NCBI RefSeq assembly: GCF_000007345.1
Contig: NC_003552.1
Location: forward strand, 372,001 to 436,000
DNA from: Methanosarcina acetivorans C2A
GTDB taxonomy: Archaea; Halobacteriota; Methanosarcinia; Methanosarcinales; Methanosarcinaceae
DNA: 64,000 nucleotides
Direction of reading: 5' to 3'
Of the stretch, positions 1 to 8,960 are shown piece by piece. Position 1 is the stretch's first letter, and each line of letters starts with the position of its first letter. A program made the translations under genes and the position numbers. Below the pieces are notes generated by a model, which did no database searches, was not told where the DNA came from, and saw nothing but the letters and a program-made list of their open reading frames with translations.

Positions 1-1
1 T

Positions 2-121
2 GAAGGCATCAGGTCGATTTTACTTGCGGGCTTGCTTCTCTTCTTTCTTCTTTTCAGTCTTTTCGAGAAAGACCGCTCTCCTGCGTCGAGCGGGACAAGA
101 ACGACACGATACAGCGAATAA
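2..121 (+). CDS. C-terminal end of an unknown membrane protein (partial)
   Basis: An open frame runs in from the window edge and stops at TAA 119-121. The 39 residues are a hydrophobic stretch rich in Leu and Phe followed by a polar, basic tail (KDRSPASSGTRTTRYSE). This is the usual look of a C-terminal membrane anchor. The family cannot be told from so little, and the frame could be chance. Confidence 0.4.
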   Translation, partial: EGIRSILLAGLLLFFLLFSLFEKDRSPASSGTRTTRYSE

Positions 122-207
122 CATTGTATGGGGCAGAGATATTGTAATTTAGTCTGCTTGAGCTCAGCTCACTTCTCAACTCATTAAGTAGTCTGCTTGA
201 GCGGAGC

Positions 208-387
208 GAAACAGACAGCGCACTGCAGAGCCGCAACTCTGCCGAAACAGACAGCGTATTGCAGAGCCGCAACTCTGCCGAAACAGACAGCGTACTGCAG
301 AGCCGCAACTCTGCCGAAACAGACAGCGTATTGCAGAGCCGCAACTCTGCCGAAACAGACAGCGCACTGCAGAGCCGCAACTCTGCC
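208..387. repeat. 36-bp tandem repeat, five units
   Basis: Five head-to-tail 36-bp units start at 208, 244, 280, 316 and 352, and a decayed sixth starts at 388. Units differ only at a few bases (gcgcactg, gcgtattg, gcgtactg). There is no spacer, so this is not CRISPR. Because 36 is a multiple of three, several frames stay open through it on both strands, giving repetitive spurious ORFs. Each unit contains the self-complementary part GCAGAGccGCAACTCTGC, so every unit can form a small hairpin. Confidence 0.85.
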
Positions 388-563
388 GAAACAAACAGCT
401 TGCTGTTGCACTTGCAGTGCAACTCCCAGAAAATCTCCGATTTTCTGTGATCCCGAAACGGCTGTTCTCGGGCAGGACAGAATTCAGGAATTTGATTCAG
501 GCGTTGTTTTTTCAAAAATATCAACCACGTGAAGGTTGATATGGCCGGAAATTTCGTTTTTTA

Positions 564-1571
564 TCAATAGTTTTCCTTATGAAGGGTTTTATACAAGGTC
601 TTCGCGATTGAATATTTTATGTTCTCCAGGCTTACGCTGTAGTATGGAATTAGCTCAGGAGAAAAGCCCATTATAAAATCCACAAATGTGGGGACATTTG
701 CTGCCATTACGTTCATGTATTCGAAGTTTCGGGACTTCAGGTCAAGAAATTCATTATGATACAGAAGAGCATTGGAACCCAGATGACCAAAATCCGGGTC
801 AAGGGCTGAGGTCCAGATTACAGCACATTTTTTTCCGTAAAGATTTAAGTGAGCTGCAACAGCTTCACCCTCGGGAGTTTCTGAGACAAACATGTATCCA
901 ATGTCTTTTTCCTGAATCAAATTAAAAACTCTTTTAAAGAACTCTCCTGGCAGGGGAGGCTTTAAATTCTGTTTTTCGTAAGCCAATGAAAGCAGACGGT
1001 AATATGTTTCAGGATCATTCCATGCCCTGGTTTTAAGTCCTGCCTCAGTTGCAGTTTCAAGTTCCATCCGCCTTTCCTCTGAAAGGTTGCTGTCTATGTT
1101 TTCTTTCAGGTTCAGATAATGGGTATAACGTACAGCAGAATTCCATCCATTCCACGTAAAGGGTCTTATATCCTCAAAGCCCGGAGAGAACGTAAGATGA
1201 ATGCCATCAAATCCCTGCTTGCAGAGAAATTCCCTGAGAGAATTGAGAATTTCGTGAGTTTCCTGTTCCCGTTTACTTGCTTTGGAGCTGGCACTCTCTT
1301 TTATAATAGGTCCACTGTAGCTGGTCATATTACAGGTTGAAGTTGCCACTTTCAATATTCCTTTGATATCTTTTATAAAAAGAGGACATCCTCCCACAAG
1401 CTCGCCGTTTCTGAAACAGCCGTAGATTTTTAGATCTTTTGCCAGGACATCCCTGCTAATTTCAAGCCATTCACTGGTATGAAAGAGTGTACCGGGTTGA
1501 GCTTTTTCTACAAGCAAATTCCATTCTTTGTATTCGGATGGCAATAATTCTCTAACTTCAATTCCGTCCAA
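564..1571 (-). CDS. FemAB/BioF2-like GNAT-fold acyltransferase
   Basis: A 335-residue soluble protein of the FemAB-like GNAT superfamily, whose members transfer aminoacyl or acyl groups to cell-envelope or other amine substrates. The N-terminal block LVEKAQPGTLFHTSEW is characteristic. The middle has a second acetyltransferase-like half (YEKQNLKPPLPGEFF and the following AVAAHLNLYGKKC strand). The start is a TTG with a GGGG ribosome site 8 nt upstream. It stands alone between repeats and a methyltransferase gene. The substrate is unknown; a role in surface glycan or lipid modification is only a guess. Confidence 0.75.
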   Translation of the reverse strand: MDGIEVRELLPSEYKEWNLLVEKAQPGTLFHTSEWLEISRDVLAKDLKIYGCFRNGELVGGCPLFIKDIKGILKVATSTCNMTSYSGPIIKESASSKASKREQETHEILNSLREFLCKQGFDGIHLTFSPGFEDIRPFTWNGWNSAVRYTHYLNLKENIDSNLSEERRMELETATEAGLKTRAWNDPETYYRLLSLAYEKQNLKPPLPGEFFKRVFNLIQEKDIGYMFVSETPEGEAVAAHLNLYGKKCAVIWTSALDPDFGHLGSNALLYHNEFLDLKSRNFEYMNVMAANVPTFVDFIMGFSPELIPYYSVSLENIKYSIAKTLYKTLHKENY

Positions 1572-1663
1572 TTTTAAGCCCCGTGTAAATAGATAATTAT
1601 TTTTACCTGTGCTGAATGACTCGGTTCCGGTATCTGGTGATAAAGTGAATGTTACTCGTCAAC

Positions 1664-1700
1664 ATAAAATAAAATAAAATAAAATAAAATAAAATAAAAT
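1664..1700. repeat. (AAAAT)n microsatellite
   Basis: A run of about seven 5-bp units (ATAAA/AAAAT) lies in the space upstream of the FemAB-like gene and downstream of the methyltransferase gene. It is a simple-sequence tract with no coding content. Confidence 0.85.
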
Positions 1701-1759
1701 GAATTTTTATATTTGTCTACCGAAAGCATGTTTGATTCGATCTCCATCTGAACAGCCAT

Positions 1760-2536
1760 TTAACTCCGAAATATTATTGCATGATATTTGTATTCGTAAT
1801 ACATTGATTGTACACAAATCATTTCAAAACCATTTTTATTTGCAATTTTTTTAATTTTATTGGGATAATGGGAATACCCCAAAATGTCTCTTGGGCGTCT
1901 TTTCAAGCTTGCTGATATTGAATTTTTAACCCCGCAAACCGCTTTGGATAATATTTTCCGGCAACTTTTATCCTGTGAAAACAGCCCCATTTTCCATAAG
2001 GGGTATAAGCGAGGGTCCAACATATCAAATAATACTATTTTACCTCCTTCATTAAGATGTTTTGATGCATTGAAAATAAAATCATCAATTTTTTGATATG
2101 TCAGGTATTGAAATACTCCGGCTGCAGTTATTCGATCGAAGGAAGAGTCCAGCTTGTCCCAGACAATTTTGTCGTCAGCCAGGATTAAAGTTGTATTTTT
2201 ACAATTTCTTTCCCTTATTCTTTTGCTTGCTTCCTCAAGCATGGAAGGGGAAAAGTCAACTCCTATAGTCTTTTCATATTCCTGTGCATAATAGACCAGA
2301 AGCTCTCCGGCTCCGCACCCAAAGTCAAGAAGGATTTTTCCGCCATCCAGGTGGAATAATTTTTCCTTTGCCTCCATAGCAAGAAATTCCTCAGCTGAAG
2401 ATCTGTGGCCCCCGCTTCTTTTATCTGCAAAAAACTCTTCCCATACATTTTTTGGTTTCAAAATCTCTTTTTCATATCCTGCGGACCTGTTTTTTTCATA
2501 TACTCCAGACACTTTATTTTCATGCCCCTCCAACAT
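1760..2536 (-). CDS. Class I SAM-dependent methyltransferase
   Basis: Soluble methyltransferase of about 258 residues. Motif I is ILLDFGCGAGE, followed by the acidic strand-2 end IGVDFSPSMLEEA, the post-I segment TLILADD and the motif IV region FDRITAAGVFQYL. This is the type-11/25 fold used on small molecules, lipids or glycans. I place the start at ATG 2536, which has GGGGGT 10 nt upstream. A longer GTG version from 2584 has no visible ribosome site. The substrate is unknown. It has the same orientation as the FemAB-like gene but 190 bp separate them. Confidence 0.75.
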   Translation of the reverse strand: MLEGHENKVSGVYEKNRSAGYEKEILKPKNVWEEFFADKRSGGHRSSAEEFLAMEAKEKLFHLDGGKILLDFGCGAGELLVYYAQEYEKTIGVDFSPSMLEEASKRIRERNCKNTTLILADDKIVWDKLDSSFDRITAAGVFQYLTYQKIDDFIFNASKHLNEGGKIVLFDMLDPRLYPLWKMGLFSQDKSCRKILSKAVCGVKNSISASLKRRPRDILGYSHYPNKIKKIANKNGFEMICVQSMYYEYKYHAIIFRS

Positions 2537-2584
2537 ATTTTTTGATACCCCCAAATTTTGCTTTTTATACCTCTTCCTACACAC

Positions 2585-3114
2585 TCTAAAATTGCCATAT
2601 TGTCAGTTCTCTTAGTTATTCTCCCCAAAATAACTGAAAACTGTAAAAAGATAATAAAAAGTTTTATTTTATATATTAGTATAAATAAATTTCTCTAGCG
2701 GCTGAAGTTTCTTCAAATCTGTTTTTTAATATTAATTATTCCCCGGTTCTATCTTTCCTCCAGTTCATAAATATTAATTCCTTCCTAATTTATCCAAAAC
2801 TTGACTCCATATGGTTTCAAAAAGTGTGTATCCTTTGAGCCATAGTTTCTCGTTTTAAGTGAATTAGTATATAATTAGATAATTTAAAAAGTATTTTATG
2901 CTCTTCCGTCCTCTCTTTTAAGGAACTCTTGCAGTTAAGATGTGAAGCCAGTAACATAAAACTCCACCCTGTCTAAACATTTCATTTTTATAAACTCTCA
3001 AAGGCTTGCTTTTGAAATTATTTTTTAAGCAATAAATTATTTTTTAAGCAATAATTGAAGCTTAAGCAATAATTGAAACTCAAACTCTAAAATAACCCCG
3101 AAGGTCTGATTAAA
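2585..3114. other. AT-rich intergenic region with short direct repeats
   Basis: No gene is seen here. Near the right end (about 3016-3078) the block TTTTTTAAGCAATAA occurs twice and TTAAGCAATAATTGAA twice in tandem, just upstream of the surface-protein start at 3115. These may be a regulatory or slippage-derived repeat. Confidence 0.6.
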
Positions 3115-4125
3115 ATGTTCAAAAGAAGGAATATTGGCAAATGGCTGGTGCTTACATTATTTATTTGTTTTTTATTATCTGGTTTTGCAAGTGCCGATGA
3201 AAACGAATTGAATGACTCCGAAGCTAATGAAATCTCTGCTTCTATACAGGAATTTGCAAATGACCCCTCTTTCATAGCCTGCAGGGGAACCATACCGGAA
3301 ACAATTGATCAGGAGTGGAAAAACTCAATTGTAGATTGCTGGCTAAATCTTAACCGAGTAGGGCCTTCATATTCCGAATTTGACAGCTCTATTTCGGGTG
3401 TTGCTTCCAATAGTGAAATAATAATAATTGAACTGGGTTCTGCCTACAAAGAAGAGGTAGACGACTCGCGAATTGACGAAATGTATCAGAAAATCGAGGA
3501 TTACTGCGAAGAGCAGGAGGGAATAAGTGAGATTCCTGTGGTTTTTATGTGGGCATGGGATGAGGAGGATCTCGCGTTACCTGACTATGGGCCCCAGATT
3601 TTTGAAGAAGCTAAGAAGAATCCATTGTTTGTGGCTGCTCGAGGAACAATGCCTGTAATTAAAGATGCGAGTGAAAAAGTGGAATGGACAGATTCACTTG
3701 TTCAGTGTAGTCGGTCACTTGCCAGTCCTTCTAAAACTGATGAAGGAGTTATGCCGTATTTTGTCGAATTCGGGGGTCCTGTGAGTAGTTTTGGAACCGA
3801 CATTAATGGATATTTGGCAGTAGGTTTCGAGGGATACAGTTCAGAAAAAGTAAATGAATCAGTAATTGATGAAATATATCAGGTAATAGATGAACAGTGT
3901 GAGAAGAAAGACATAAGTGATGTACCGGTCGTTTTTGAGTATATAGGATACATAACAGAAGCTGAGGCAGAGGTTGATGAACCGGATGTGAATGAAAGCA
4001 ATGATACTAACTTATCAGGTAATGAAGAAGAGATCACTGGCAATGGGACAAACAATCAAACACCTGGCTTTACTTCAATAATGCTAGTCCTGAGCTTATT
4101 GTTCTTGGTTAAAACAAGAAAATAG
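3115..4125 (+). CDS. Exported protein with two internal repeats and a PGF-CTERM anchor
   Basis: A 336-residue surface protein of unknown function. An N-terminal signal peptide (about residues 1-27, ending FASADE) is followed by two related domains of roughly 110 residues. Each opens with a block of the type dPsFIACRGTIP / NPlFVAARGTMP and contains a conserved W..S.V.C segment. An acidic Asn-rich linker leads to the C-terminus TPGFTSIMLVLSLLFLV-KTRK. That PGF motif, hydrophobic stretch and basic tail match the PGF-CTERM signal processed by archaeosortase and attached to lipid. The ATG start has AAGGT at suitable spacing. It is monocistronic. Confidence 0.75.
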   Translation: MFKRRNIGKWLVLTLFICFLLSGFASADENELNDSEANEISASIQEFANDPSFIACRGTIPETIDQEWKNSIVDCWLNLNRVGPSYSEFDSSISGVASNSEIIIIELGSAYKEEVDDSRIDEMYQKIEDYCEEQEGISEIPVVFMWAWDEEDLALPDYGPQIFEEAKKNPLFVAARGTMPVIKDASEKVEWTDSLVQCSRSLASPSKTDEGVMPYFVEFGGPVSSFGTDINGYLAVGFEGYSSEKVNESVIDEIYQVIDEQCEKKDISDVPVVFEYIGYITEAEAEVDEPDVNESNDTNLSGNEEEITGNGTNNQTPGFTSIMLVLSLLFLVKTRK

Positions 4126-4215
4126 AACTCGCATCTTAAGCAGGTTCCTCAATAAGACTTTTTTAAGGGGTACTGTCCGTGTGCTGATTAAAGCTTACAG
4201 CCGGAGTTCTAAATT

Positions 4216-4830
4216 ATGAAATGTGAAGATACAAAGAAATTACATATCGCAATATTTGCTTCTCACACCGGAACCAATATGCAGGCGATTATTGATGCTT
4301 GCAGAAGGGGGGATTTGAACGGGGAAGTATGTGCTGTCATAAGCAACAACTCAAATTCGCAGGCATTGGAGAAGGCAAGGATAGCAGGAGTTCCTGAATA
4401 TCATCTAAGTAATAAAACATATCCGGAAGAAGACGAATTGGATGAAGCAATATGTAAAGTACTAACTGAAAGTGGTGCAGACATAGTTGCTCTTGCCGGG
4501 TACATGAAAAAGTTAGGACCTGAGGTTTTGAAACATTACAAGGGCCGTATACTCAATATTCATCCTTCACTCTTACCCAAATACGGTGGCAAAGGAATGT
4601 ATGGAACCCATGTGCACAGAGCGGTTATTGATGCCGGAGAGAAAACGACAGGAGTTACAATTCACCTGGTCGAAGAGGAATATGATACCGGGAAGATAAT
4701 TCGGCAATGTGAAATTGAGGTCCTGGATGGTGATACGATAGATACCCTGTCAAAAAGGGTACTTGAAAGAGAACATGCTTTCTATGTGGAGACCTTGAAA
4801 CTGATAAGTGAAGGTGTAATCAAACTGTAA
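4216..4830 (+). CDS. purN: Phosphoribosylglycinamide formyltransferase (GAR transformylase)
   Basis: Catalyses transfer of a formyl group from 10-formyl-tetrahydrofolate to GAR, the third step of purine synthesis. The 204 residues match the family length. The N-terminal nucleotide loop is FASHTGTNMQAI. The catalytic triad of the family is visible as N114 and H116 in NIHPSLLP and D157 in EEYDTGK. The ATG start has GGAG 9 nt upstream. It stands alone, as purine genes often do in methanogens. The purN assignment over the PurU hydrolase is supported by the lack of an N-terminal ACT domain. Confidence 0.93.
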   Translation: MKCEDTKKLHIAIFASHTGTNMQAIIDACRRGDLNGEVCAVISNNSNSQALEKARIAGVPEYHLSNKTYPEEDELDEAICKVLTESGADIVALAGYMKKLGPEVLKHYKGRILNIHPSLLPKYGGKGMYGTHVHRAVIDAGEKTTGVTIHLVEEEYDTGKIIRQCEIEVLDGDTIDTLSKRVLEREHAFYVETLKLISEGVIKL

Positions 4831-5101
4831 TGATAGAAATGGCAACGTGTAATGATGGAAATGACAATGACAGGTGATTCATTCATCCATTGTATCAGTG
4901 TAGCCTGGCAGCCGAGGAGCATTACGTCTTCATGCAGTGGGTGCGGATAAGCGGGTTCAACCGAGGCTGGATATAGGAAGAGCTGAAGAGGTTATGCAGT
5001 ACGAAATGTGACGCACGGAATAAGACGTCTATTGAGGATGAGTAAGAAAGTATTGATCAAGAAAGTATAATACTTATCCTGTTATGGAAAGGAATGGTCG
5101 A

Positions 5102-5980
5102 ATGCCTGAAATATATATCTCTGATTTGGATGGAACTTTGCTTCAGAATAATGCTACATTATCAGATTTTGCTGTAGAGAATTTGACGAGATTATTAAAT
5201 GAGGATTTAAATTTTACAATTGCCACCGCAAGAAGTGTAGTCTCTGTTCAACAAATATTAAAGTATTTACCTTTGAAGCTGCCTGTCATAGAGTTTAATG
5301 GGGCATTTATCAGTGATTTTGAGACAGGCAGACATTTAATTATTAATGATATTTCAGGAGATATCAAGGAAGAGATATTCGAACATATTTTACAATCTAA
5401 TCTTACTCCCTTCATATCCAGCTTTAATGGTACTGAAGACTGCTTATATTATGAACAGGTTGAAAATGAAGGTATGGAATGGTATGTAAACAGCAGGATA
5501 AGGGCAAACGATAAGCGACTAAGGAAAGCGGTTCTGTGAGAAACACTTGATGAGAATGTTGTATGCTTCACTGTTGTGGATAAGCTAGATAATCTGCTTG
5601 AGCTAACAAATCTGCTACAGGAAAAATATACAAAACAGATTGAAGTCCACATTATGGAAAACCAATATTCTCCGGGGTGGTATTGGCTCACCGTACACGA
5701 TTATAAGGCGACAAAAGCCCAGGCTATCAGTATTCTTCTAAAGCAATATGGATTGAGATCAAAAGACTTAACCGTATTTGGAGATAACGTAAACGATATA
5801 AAAATGTTCAGATTAGCCAGGCATAAAATAGCCGTCAGTAATGCAAAACCAGAGTTAAAGAAATATGCAACCCTAATTATTGGAACAAATGAAGAGGATA
5901 GCGTTGTAAAGTACATTATGGGAAAATGTGAACTACCCGCTAAATCTAAAGATTTAACGGGCTTCCTGAATCATAGATAA
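5102..5980 (+). pseudogene. HAD-family Cof-type phosphatase interrupted by one in-frame TGA
   Basis: The frame encodes a Cof/IIB-type HAD hydrolase (sugar-phosphate or nucleotide-type phosphatase). Motif I is ISDLDGTLL near the N-terminus, and motifs III/IV are in LLKQYGLRSKDLTVFGDNVNDIKMF near the C-terminus. The two halves lie in the same frame and are split only by TGA at 5537-5539, between KAVL and ETLDENVV. All motifs are intact on either side, so this looks like a very recent nonsense mutation (for example from CGA or GGA) or a sequencing error. The start ATG 5102 has AAAGGA 8 nt upstream; an alternative ATG is at 5084. Confidence 0.8.
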
Positions 5981-6273
5981 CCTTTTGGCATCTCAAACAG
6001 GCTTTAATTCCGGTAGTCCCTACCGTACTGAGTTCTATCCATTCGTCCGCTCCGGCTTTACATGAAAACGAGTGCACGATAAATCCTCCAGCTCAGGAGC
6101 GGGAGGGTCCGGTTCGCCCAAAACTGAGAAAAAAGCTTTCTAAGGCCTGGATATCGCCTTGGGGATGGAGGATTAGGGAGCACAATGCTTTCATCCCACC
6201 TGCAAGCCTAAGGCTGGCGAGGAAGGGGACTTCCCGCCTTAGAATTAAATAGAATGGTTAAGCCGGTATTTTT
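5981..6273. other. Non-coding, relatively GC-rich segment with small hairpins
   Basis: No convincing ORF. The right part (6200-6245) carries short inverted repeats (AGCCTaAGGCT and GGAAGgggaCTTCC) and is richer in G+C than the flanks. It could be a relic of an RNA or an IS end, but I recognise nothing specific. Confidence 0.4.
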
Positions 6274-7041
6274 ATGATTACTGCAGGACAAAGCAATACT
6301 GATAACATATATATCCGAGAAGCCTCTTCCGAAAGTGATTTAGAAGAAAGCTTACGGACTATAAAGGCTTCTTTCATAACTGTAGCAAAGGATTTTAACC
6401 TTATGGAAGAGGATAACCCTTCAAACCCTGCCTTTACCCCACTTTCCGCAGTAAATTTTCGCATATTCACATTTTTTCCTGCTATCGATTTTCAATAAAA
6501 CGTGGATTTATTGGACTTTTATGCAGGAGGTAAAGCAGCTATATGGTGTATCATAGAGACAAAAAAACGATATCATTCAATTTTCACCAAGTTCCATTAA
6601 AAGTCCAAATTAATTTGATTTGTTTCAAAAACGCTATCAGGGAAAATATTGATTTTTGAAAAAATACTGCGGAATGTGGGCTTTACCAATATTAATAAGC
6701 TTAAAGAAATGAAAGTAAATGGCGCAAAGATGTACGGTTTATACTTGGGAATTAAACAGGAGGGTTTTGTAGCAATTGAGAAAGCAAATGATGAGATTTT
6801 TAATATGGAGAGATTAGCAGTTCATCCGGATTCAAGACACAGAGGTTATGGGGGATACCTGATAGACTTTGTAGTTGAATATGCTAAACAAAACGGGGGG
6901 AAGAAAGTCTCAATTGGAATCATAAATGAGAATGAAAGACTAAAGAACTGGTACAGGAAATATGGGTTTGAGGAAACGGGATCAAAAAAGTTTGAACATA
7001 TGTCTTTTACTGTTTGTTTCATGGAGAAGGTTCTTCTATAA
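6274..7041 (+). pseudogene. GNAT N-acetyltransferase gene split by a 243-bp MITE
   Basis: The first part (6274-6437) encodes the N-terminus (IREASSESDLEES... NPSNPAFT). The second part (6681-7041) encodes the acetyl-CoA-binding half, with the motif VHPDSRHRGYGGYL (the R/Q-x-x-G-x-G/A loop) and the C-terminal KKVSIGIINENERLKNWYRKYGF. Both are in the same frame. Removing the inserted element and one copy of the duplicated CTTTAC joins them as ...NPAFTNINKLKEMKV..., giving an ordinary 172-residue GNAT protein. The remaining C-terminal part could still be made from TTG 6649, but it lacks the first strands of the fold. Confidence 0.85.
6438..6680. mobile_element. MITE-like element inserted in the GNAT gene (element D)
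   Basis: A non-coding 243-bp element. Its ends are inverted repeats: left CCCACTTTCCGCAGTAAATT, right (reverse complement) CCCACATTCCGCAGTATTTT. An inner perfect inverted repeat TTGGACTTTTA / TAAAAGTCCAA lies at 6511-6521 and 6598-6608, and the two halves are imperfectly complementary over most of their length. It is flanked by the direct repeat CTTTAC (6432-6437 and 6681-6686). Its removal restores the GNAT frame. The parent IS is not in the window. Confidence 0.8.
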
Positions 7042-7093
7042 ATGCACATGATCGATGAATATTACTACACCGGCTCTGATTTTCTCGCTTCGC

Positions 7094-8020
7094 TCAAGCG
7101 GACTTATTCTTTTTTTGTTCTCTTTTCCTGAATGCAACTTTCTCCCCACAGTACTGGTGCAGCTTCTTAGTGCCTCCCGCCTCACTGACCACTGTAAGCA
7201 TTGCCCGGGGGTCAATAATTCGGGTCCCCATCACTGCTGTAATTCCCCTCTCGAAGAAAGGTTCCGGGTAGAGAGGAGCACTCGGGCCAAGCAGGACAAC
7301 TTCTCTTGCTGTACCGCGGAAGGAAAGGAGTTCGTCAAAGGTCCTGTTGGCAAGGGTACTTGCACTGAGGATGATTACATCCGATGCGGGGAGGATTTCT
7401 CTGGCTTTTCCCGAAGGGAGAGTCCTGGTTTTAGGGGATTCGATTTCACGCTTTTCGAGGACTGTGAGTTTCTCGGTTATTTTCAGGATTTTTGGGACAA
7501 GAGGGCCGAAGTAGCCGATCATTGCAACCCTATCCCCGGGCTTTATAAGGTCCAGGATGTCCGAGTAGGAGCGCTGGAAGTGTTCGGGTTCCAGGTCCCG
7601 CAGCATGTGAGAAAGCGCATTTGCGGTTGCAATCCCGACTGCTGCTTCAAGGGGTTTTTCCGACAGGGCAAGTTCGAGCACCTTATCCGCAGTTTTCCCT
7701 TTCAGGGTTTCCGTAAAACCCAGGGCAGGGCAGCAGGAAAACTCGTAGAGGGGGGTGCAGGCAACTCCTCCGTAGTTTTCGGAGATCAGGACGCCCGTAT
7801 AGGCAAGCCCTATCCTGACATCCTTTACTTCGATTTCTTCAAGGGCAGGTCCCAGGTCGTTTTTAAGTGCAGATACAAGGGCGGGGAGGATTCCGGTTTT
7901 TTCCCCTATTCCTTCCTCTGCCCTTTCCCTTCTTTTAATTCCTGTCATTCTTCTCTCCTTTTTTCCTTTTTCTTCTTTTTCCGGGAGCTTTACCCTTCCG
8001 AGATATTCTGTTTCCGGCAT
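7094..8020 (-). CDS. DUF4213/DUF364 Rossmann-like protein, metal-operon associated
   Basis: A 308-residue soluble protein. The N-terminal half has the DUF4213 signature region ENYGGVACTPLYEFSCC. The C-terminal half is the DUF364 Rossmann-like domain with PGDRVAMIGYFGPLVPKI and the final MGTRIIDP block. The family is annotated as putative heavy-metal chelation, with no proven reaction. It is the last gene of the molybdate/tungstate import operon, 25 bp behind modD, which fits a role in handling the imported metal. An internal ATG at 7948 has a stronger ribosome site (GGAG, 6 nt) and may be the true start; the first 24 residues are highly charged. Confidence 0.8.
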   Translation of the reverse strand: MPETEYLGRVKLPEKEEKGKKERRMTGIKRRERAEEGIGEKTGILPALVSALKNDLGPALEEIEVKDVRIGLAYTGVLISENYGGVACTPLYEFSCCPALGFTETLKGKTADKVLELALSEKPLEAAVGIATANALSHMLRDLEPEHFQRSYSDILDLIKPGDRVAMIGYFGPLVPKILKITEKLTVLEKREIESPKTRTLPSGKAREILPASDVIILSASTLANRTFDELLSFRGTAREVVLLGPSAPLYPEPFFERGITAVMGTRIIDPRAMLTVVSEAGGTKKLHQYCGEKVAFRKREQKKNKSA

Positions 8021-8045
8021 GCTGCTACCTGCTTATTCTTTTTTC

Positions 8046-8837
8046 TTATATTCTGTTGATCTTCGTTGTAAAGTCAAGGGGTTTTGCGTAATATGGAGCG
8101 CTTATGACGATAATATCGACGAAGGGAGCATATTCGGGAATCTTTTTTGCTTCGATTCCTCCAACTGCAAGTTCGAGTTTGGGATTGAGCTTCTTTAGTT
8201 TGGGCCCGAGTTCCTGCAGTTCTTCCGGGGATAGGTGGTCAAGGAGCATTATATCTGCCATTTCGGCATATTTGAATGCTTCTTCTCTTGATCTGGGTTC
8301 GATTTCTATCTTCTTTACAGCTCTGAGTTTTCCCAGTTCTCCGACAACTCCCAGATGATTCTGGCTGAACTGGATGGAGTCGCTGAGGGAGTTGCGGTGG
8401 ATGTCTCCTCCGCCTGCCCGGACGGCTTTCATCTCAAATATCCGGAACCCTGGATGGGTCTTTCGGCTTGTTGCAATAATAAGGTCCGGGTTTACCTTTC
8501 GGCCTGCACTTACCATGGAAGCTGTTTTTGTGGCAATCGCGCACGTGATGGTAAGGAAGGTCTGGGAGACTCTCCATAACCTGAACAGGAGTTTGAGGTC
8601 TCCTTCGGCTTCGAAAATTGCATTTCCTGGCTTGAAAGTCTCCCCGTCTCCCAGGTAATTCAGGGTTTTCAGGCCTTTTCTTTCATAATACTCCGCCAGT
8701 TCTCCGGCGCAGGCACAGGTCCCGTTTTCTCTTGAAATAATTCTCATTTTTCCCTGGCCTTCAAGTCTGAGCAGTTCTGCGCTTTCATCCTGATAGGGAC
8801 AATCCTCGTAAAAATAAAGGTCAAAAAGATCTATCAT
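8046..8837 (-). CDS. modD: ModD-like protein (quinolinate phosphoribosyltransferase homologue)
   Basis: A 263-residue protein related to nicotinate-nucleotide pyrophosphorylase (QPRTase), of the ModD subgroup found in molybdenum transport operons. Visible family features are the segment TCAIATKTASMV, the motif ATSRKTHPGFRIFEMKAVRAGGGDIHRNSLSD (basic substrate-binding residues), and the barrel end LAVGGIEAKKIPEYAPFVDIIVIS. The function in molybdenum uptake is not established. The ATG 8837 is chosen because GAGG lies 6 nt upstream; a TTG at 8852 is the alternative. It lies between the ABC ATPase gene and the DUF364 gene. Confidence 0.82.
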   Translation of the reverse strand: MIDLFDLYFYEDCPYQDESAELLRLEGQGKMRIISRENGTCACAGELAEYYERKGLKTLNYLGDGETFKPGNAIFEAEGDLKLLFRLWRVSQTFLTITCAIATKTASMVSAGRKVNPDLIIATSRKTHPGFRIFEMKAVRAGGGDIHRNSLSDSIQFSQNHLGVVGELGKLRAVKKIEIEPRSREEAFKYAEMADIMLLDHLSPEELQELGPKLKKLNPKLELAVGGIEAKKIPEYAPFVDIIVISAPYYAKPLDFTTKINRI

Positions 8838-8960
8838 GCTTTGCCTCAACAATTTTTATTTTATGTTTTTCTTTACTTTACCAATCCGTGTTAACTTTAT
8901 TTCCGGTTCTGTTAACCTTTTCCTGATTTATGTTCATTTAATTCTTTATCTGCGTTCATC

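Noticed and set aside
208-387. CRISPR-like array
   Set aside because: The 36-bp units abut each other with no spacer, and no cas gene is near. It is a plain tandem repeat.
197-532. Repetitive ORFs through the 36-bp repeat on both strands
   Set aside because: The repeat length is a multiple of three, so open frames arise automatically. No ribosome site or domain supports translation.
5537-5539. TGA as a selenocysteine codon in the HAD gene
   Set aside because: Methanosarcina is not known to use selenocysteine, and HAD enzymes have no selenocysteine at this site.
7055-8059. 334-residue plus-strand ORF
   Set aside because: It is the antisense of the DUF364 gene, has low-complexity Phe/Ser/Cys content and no family features.
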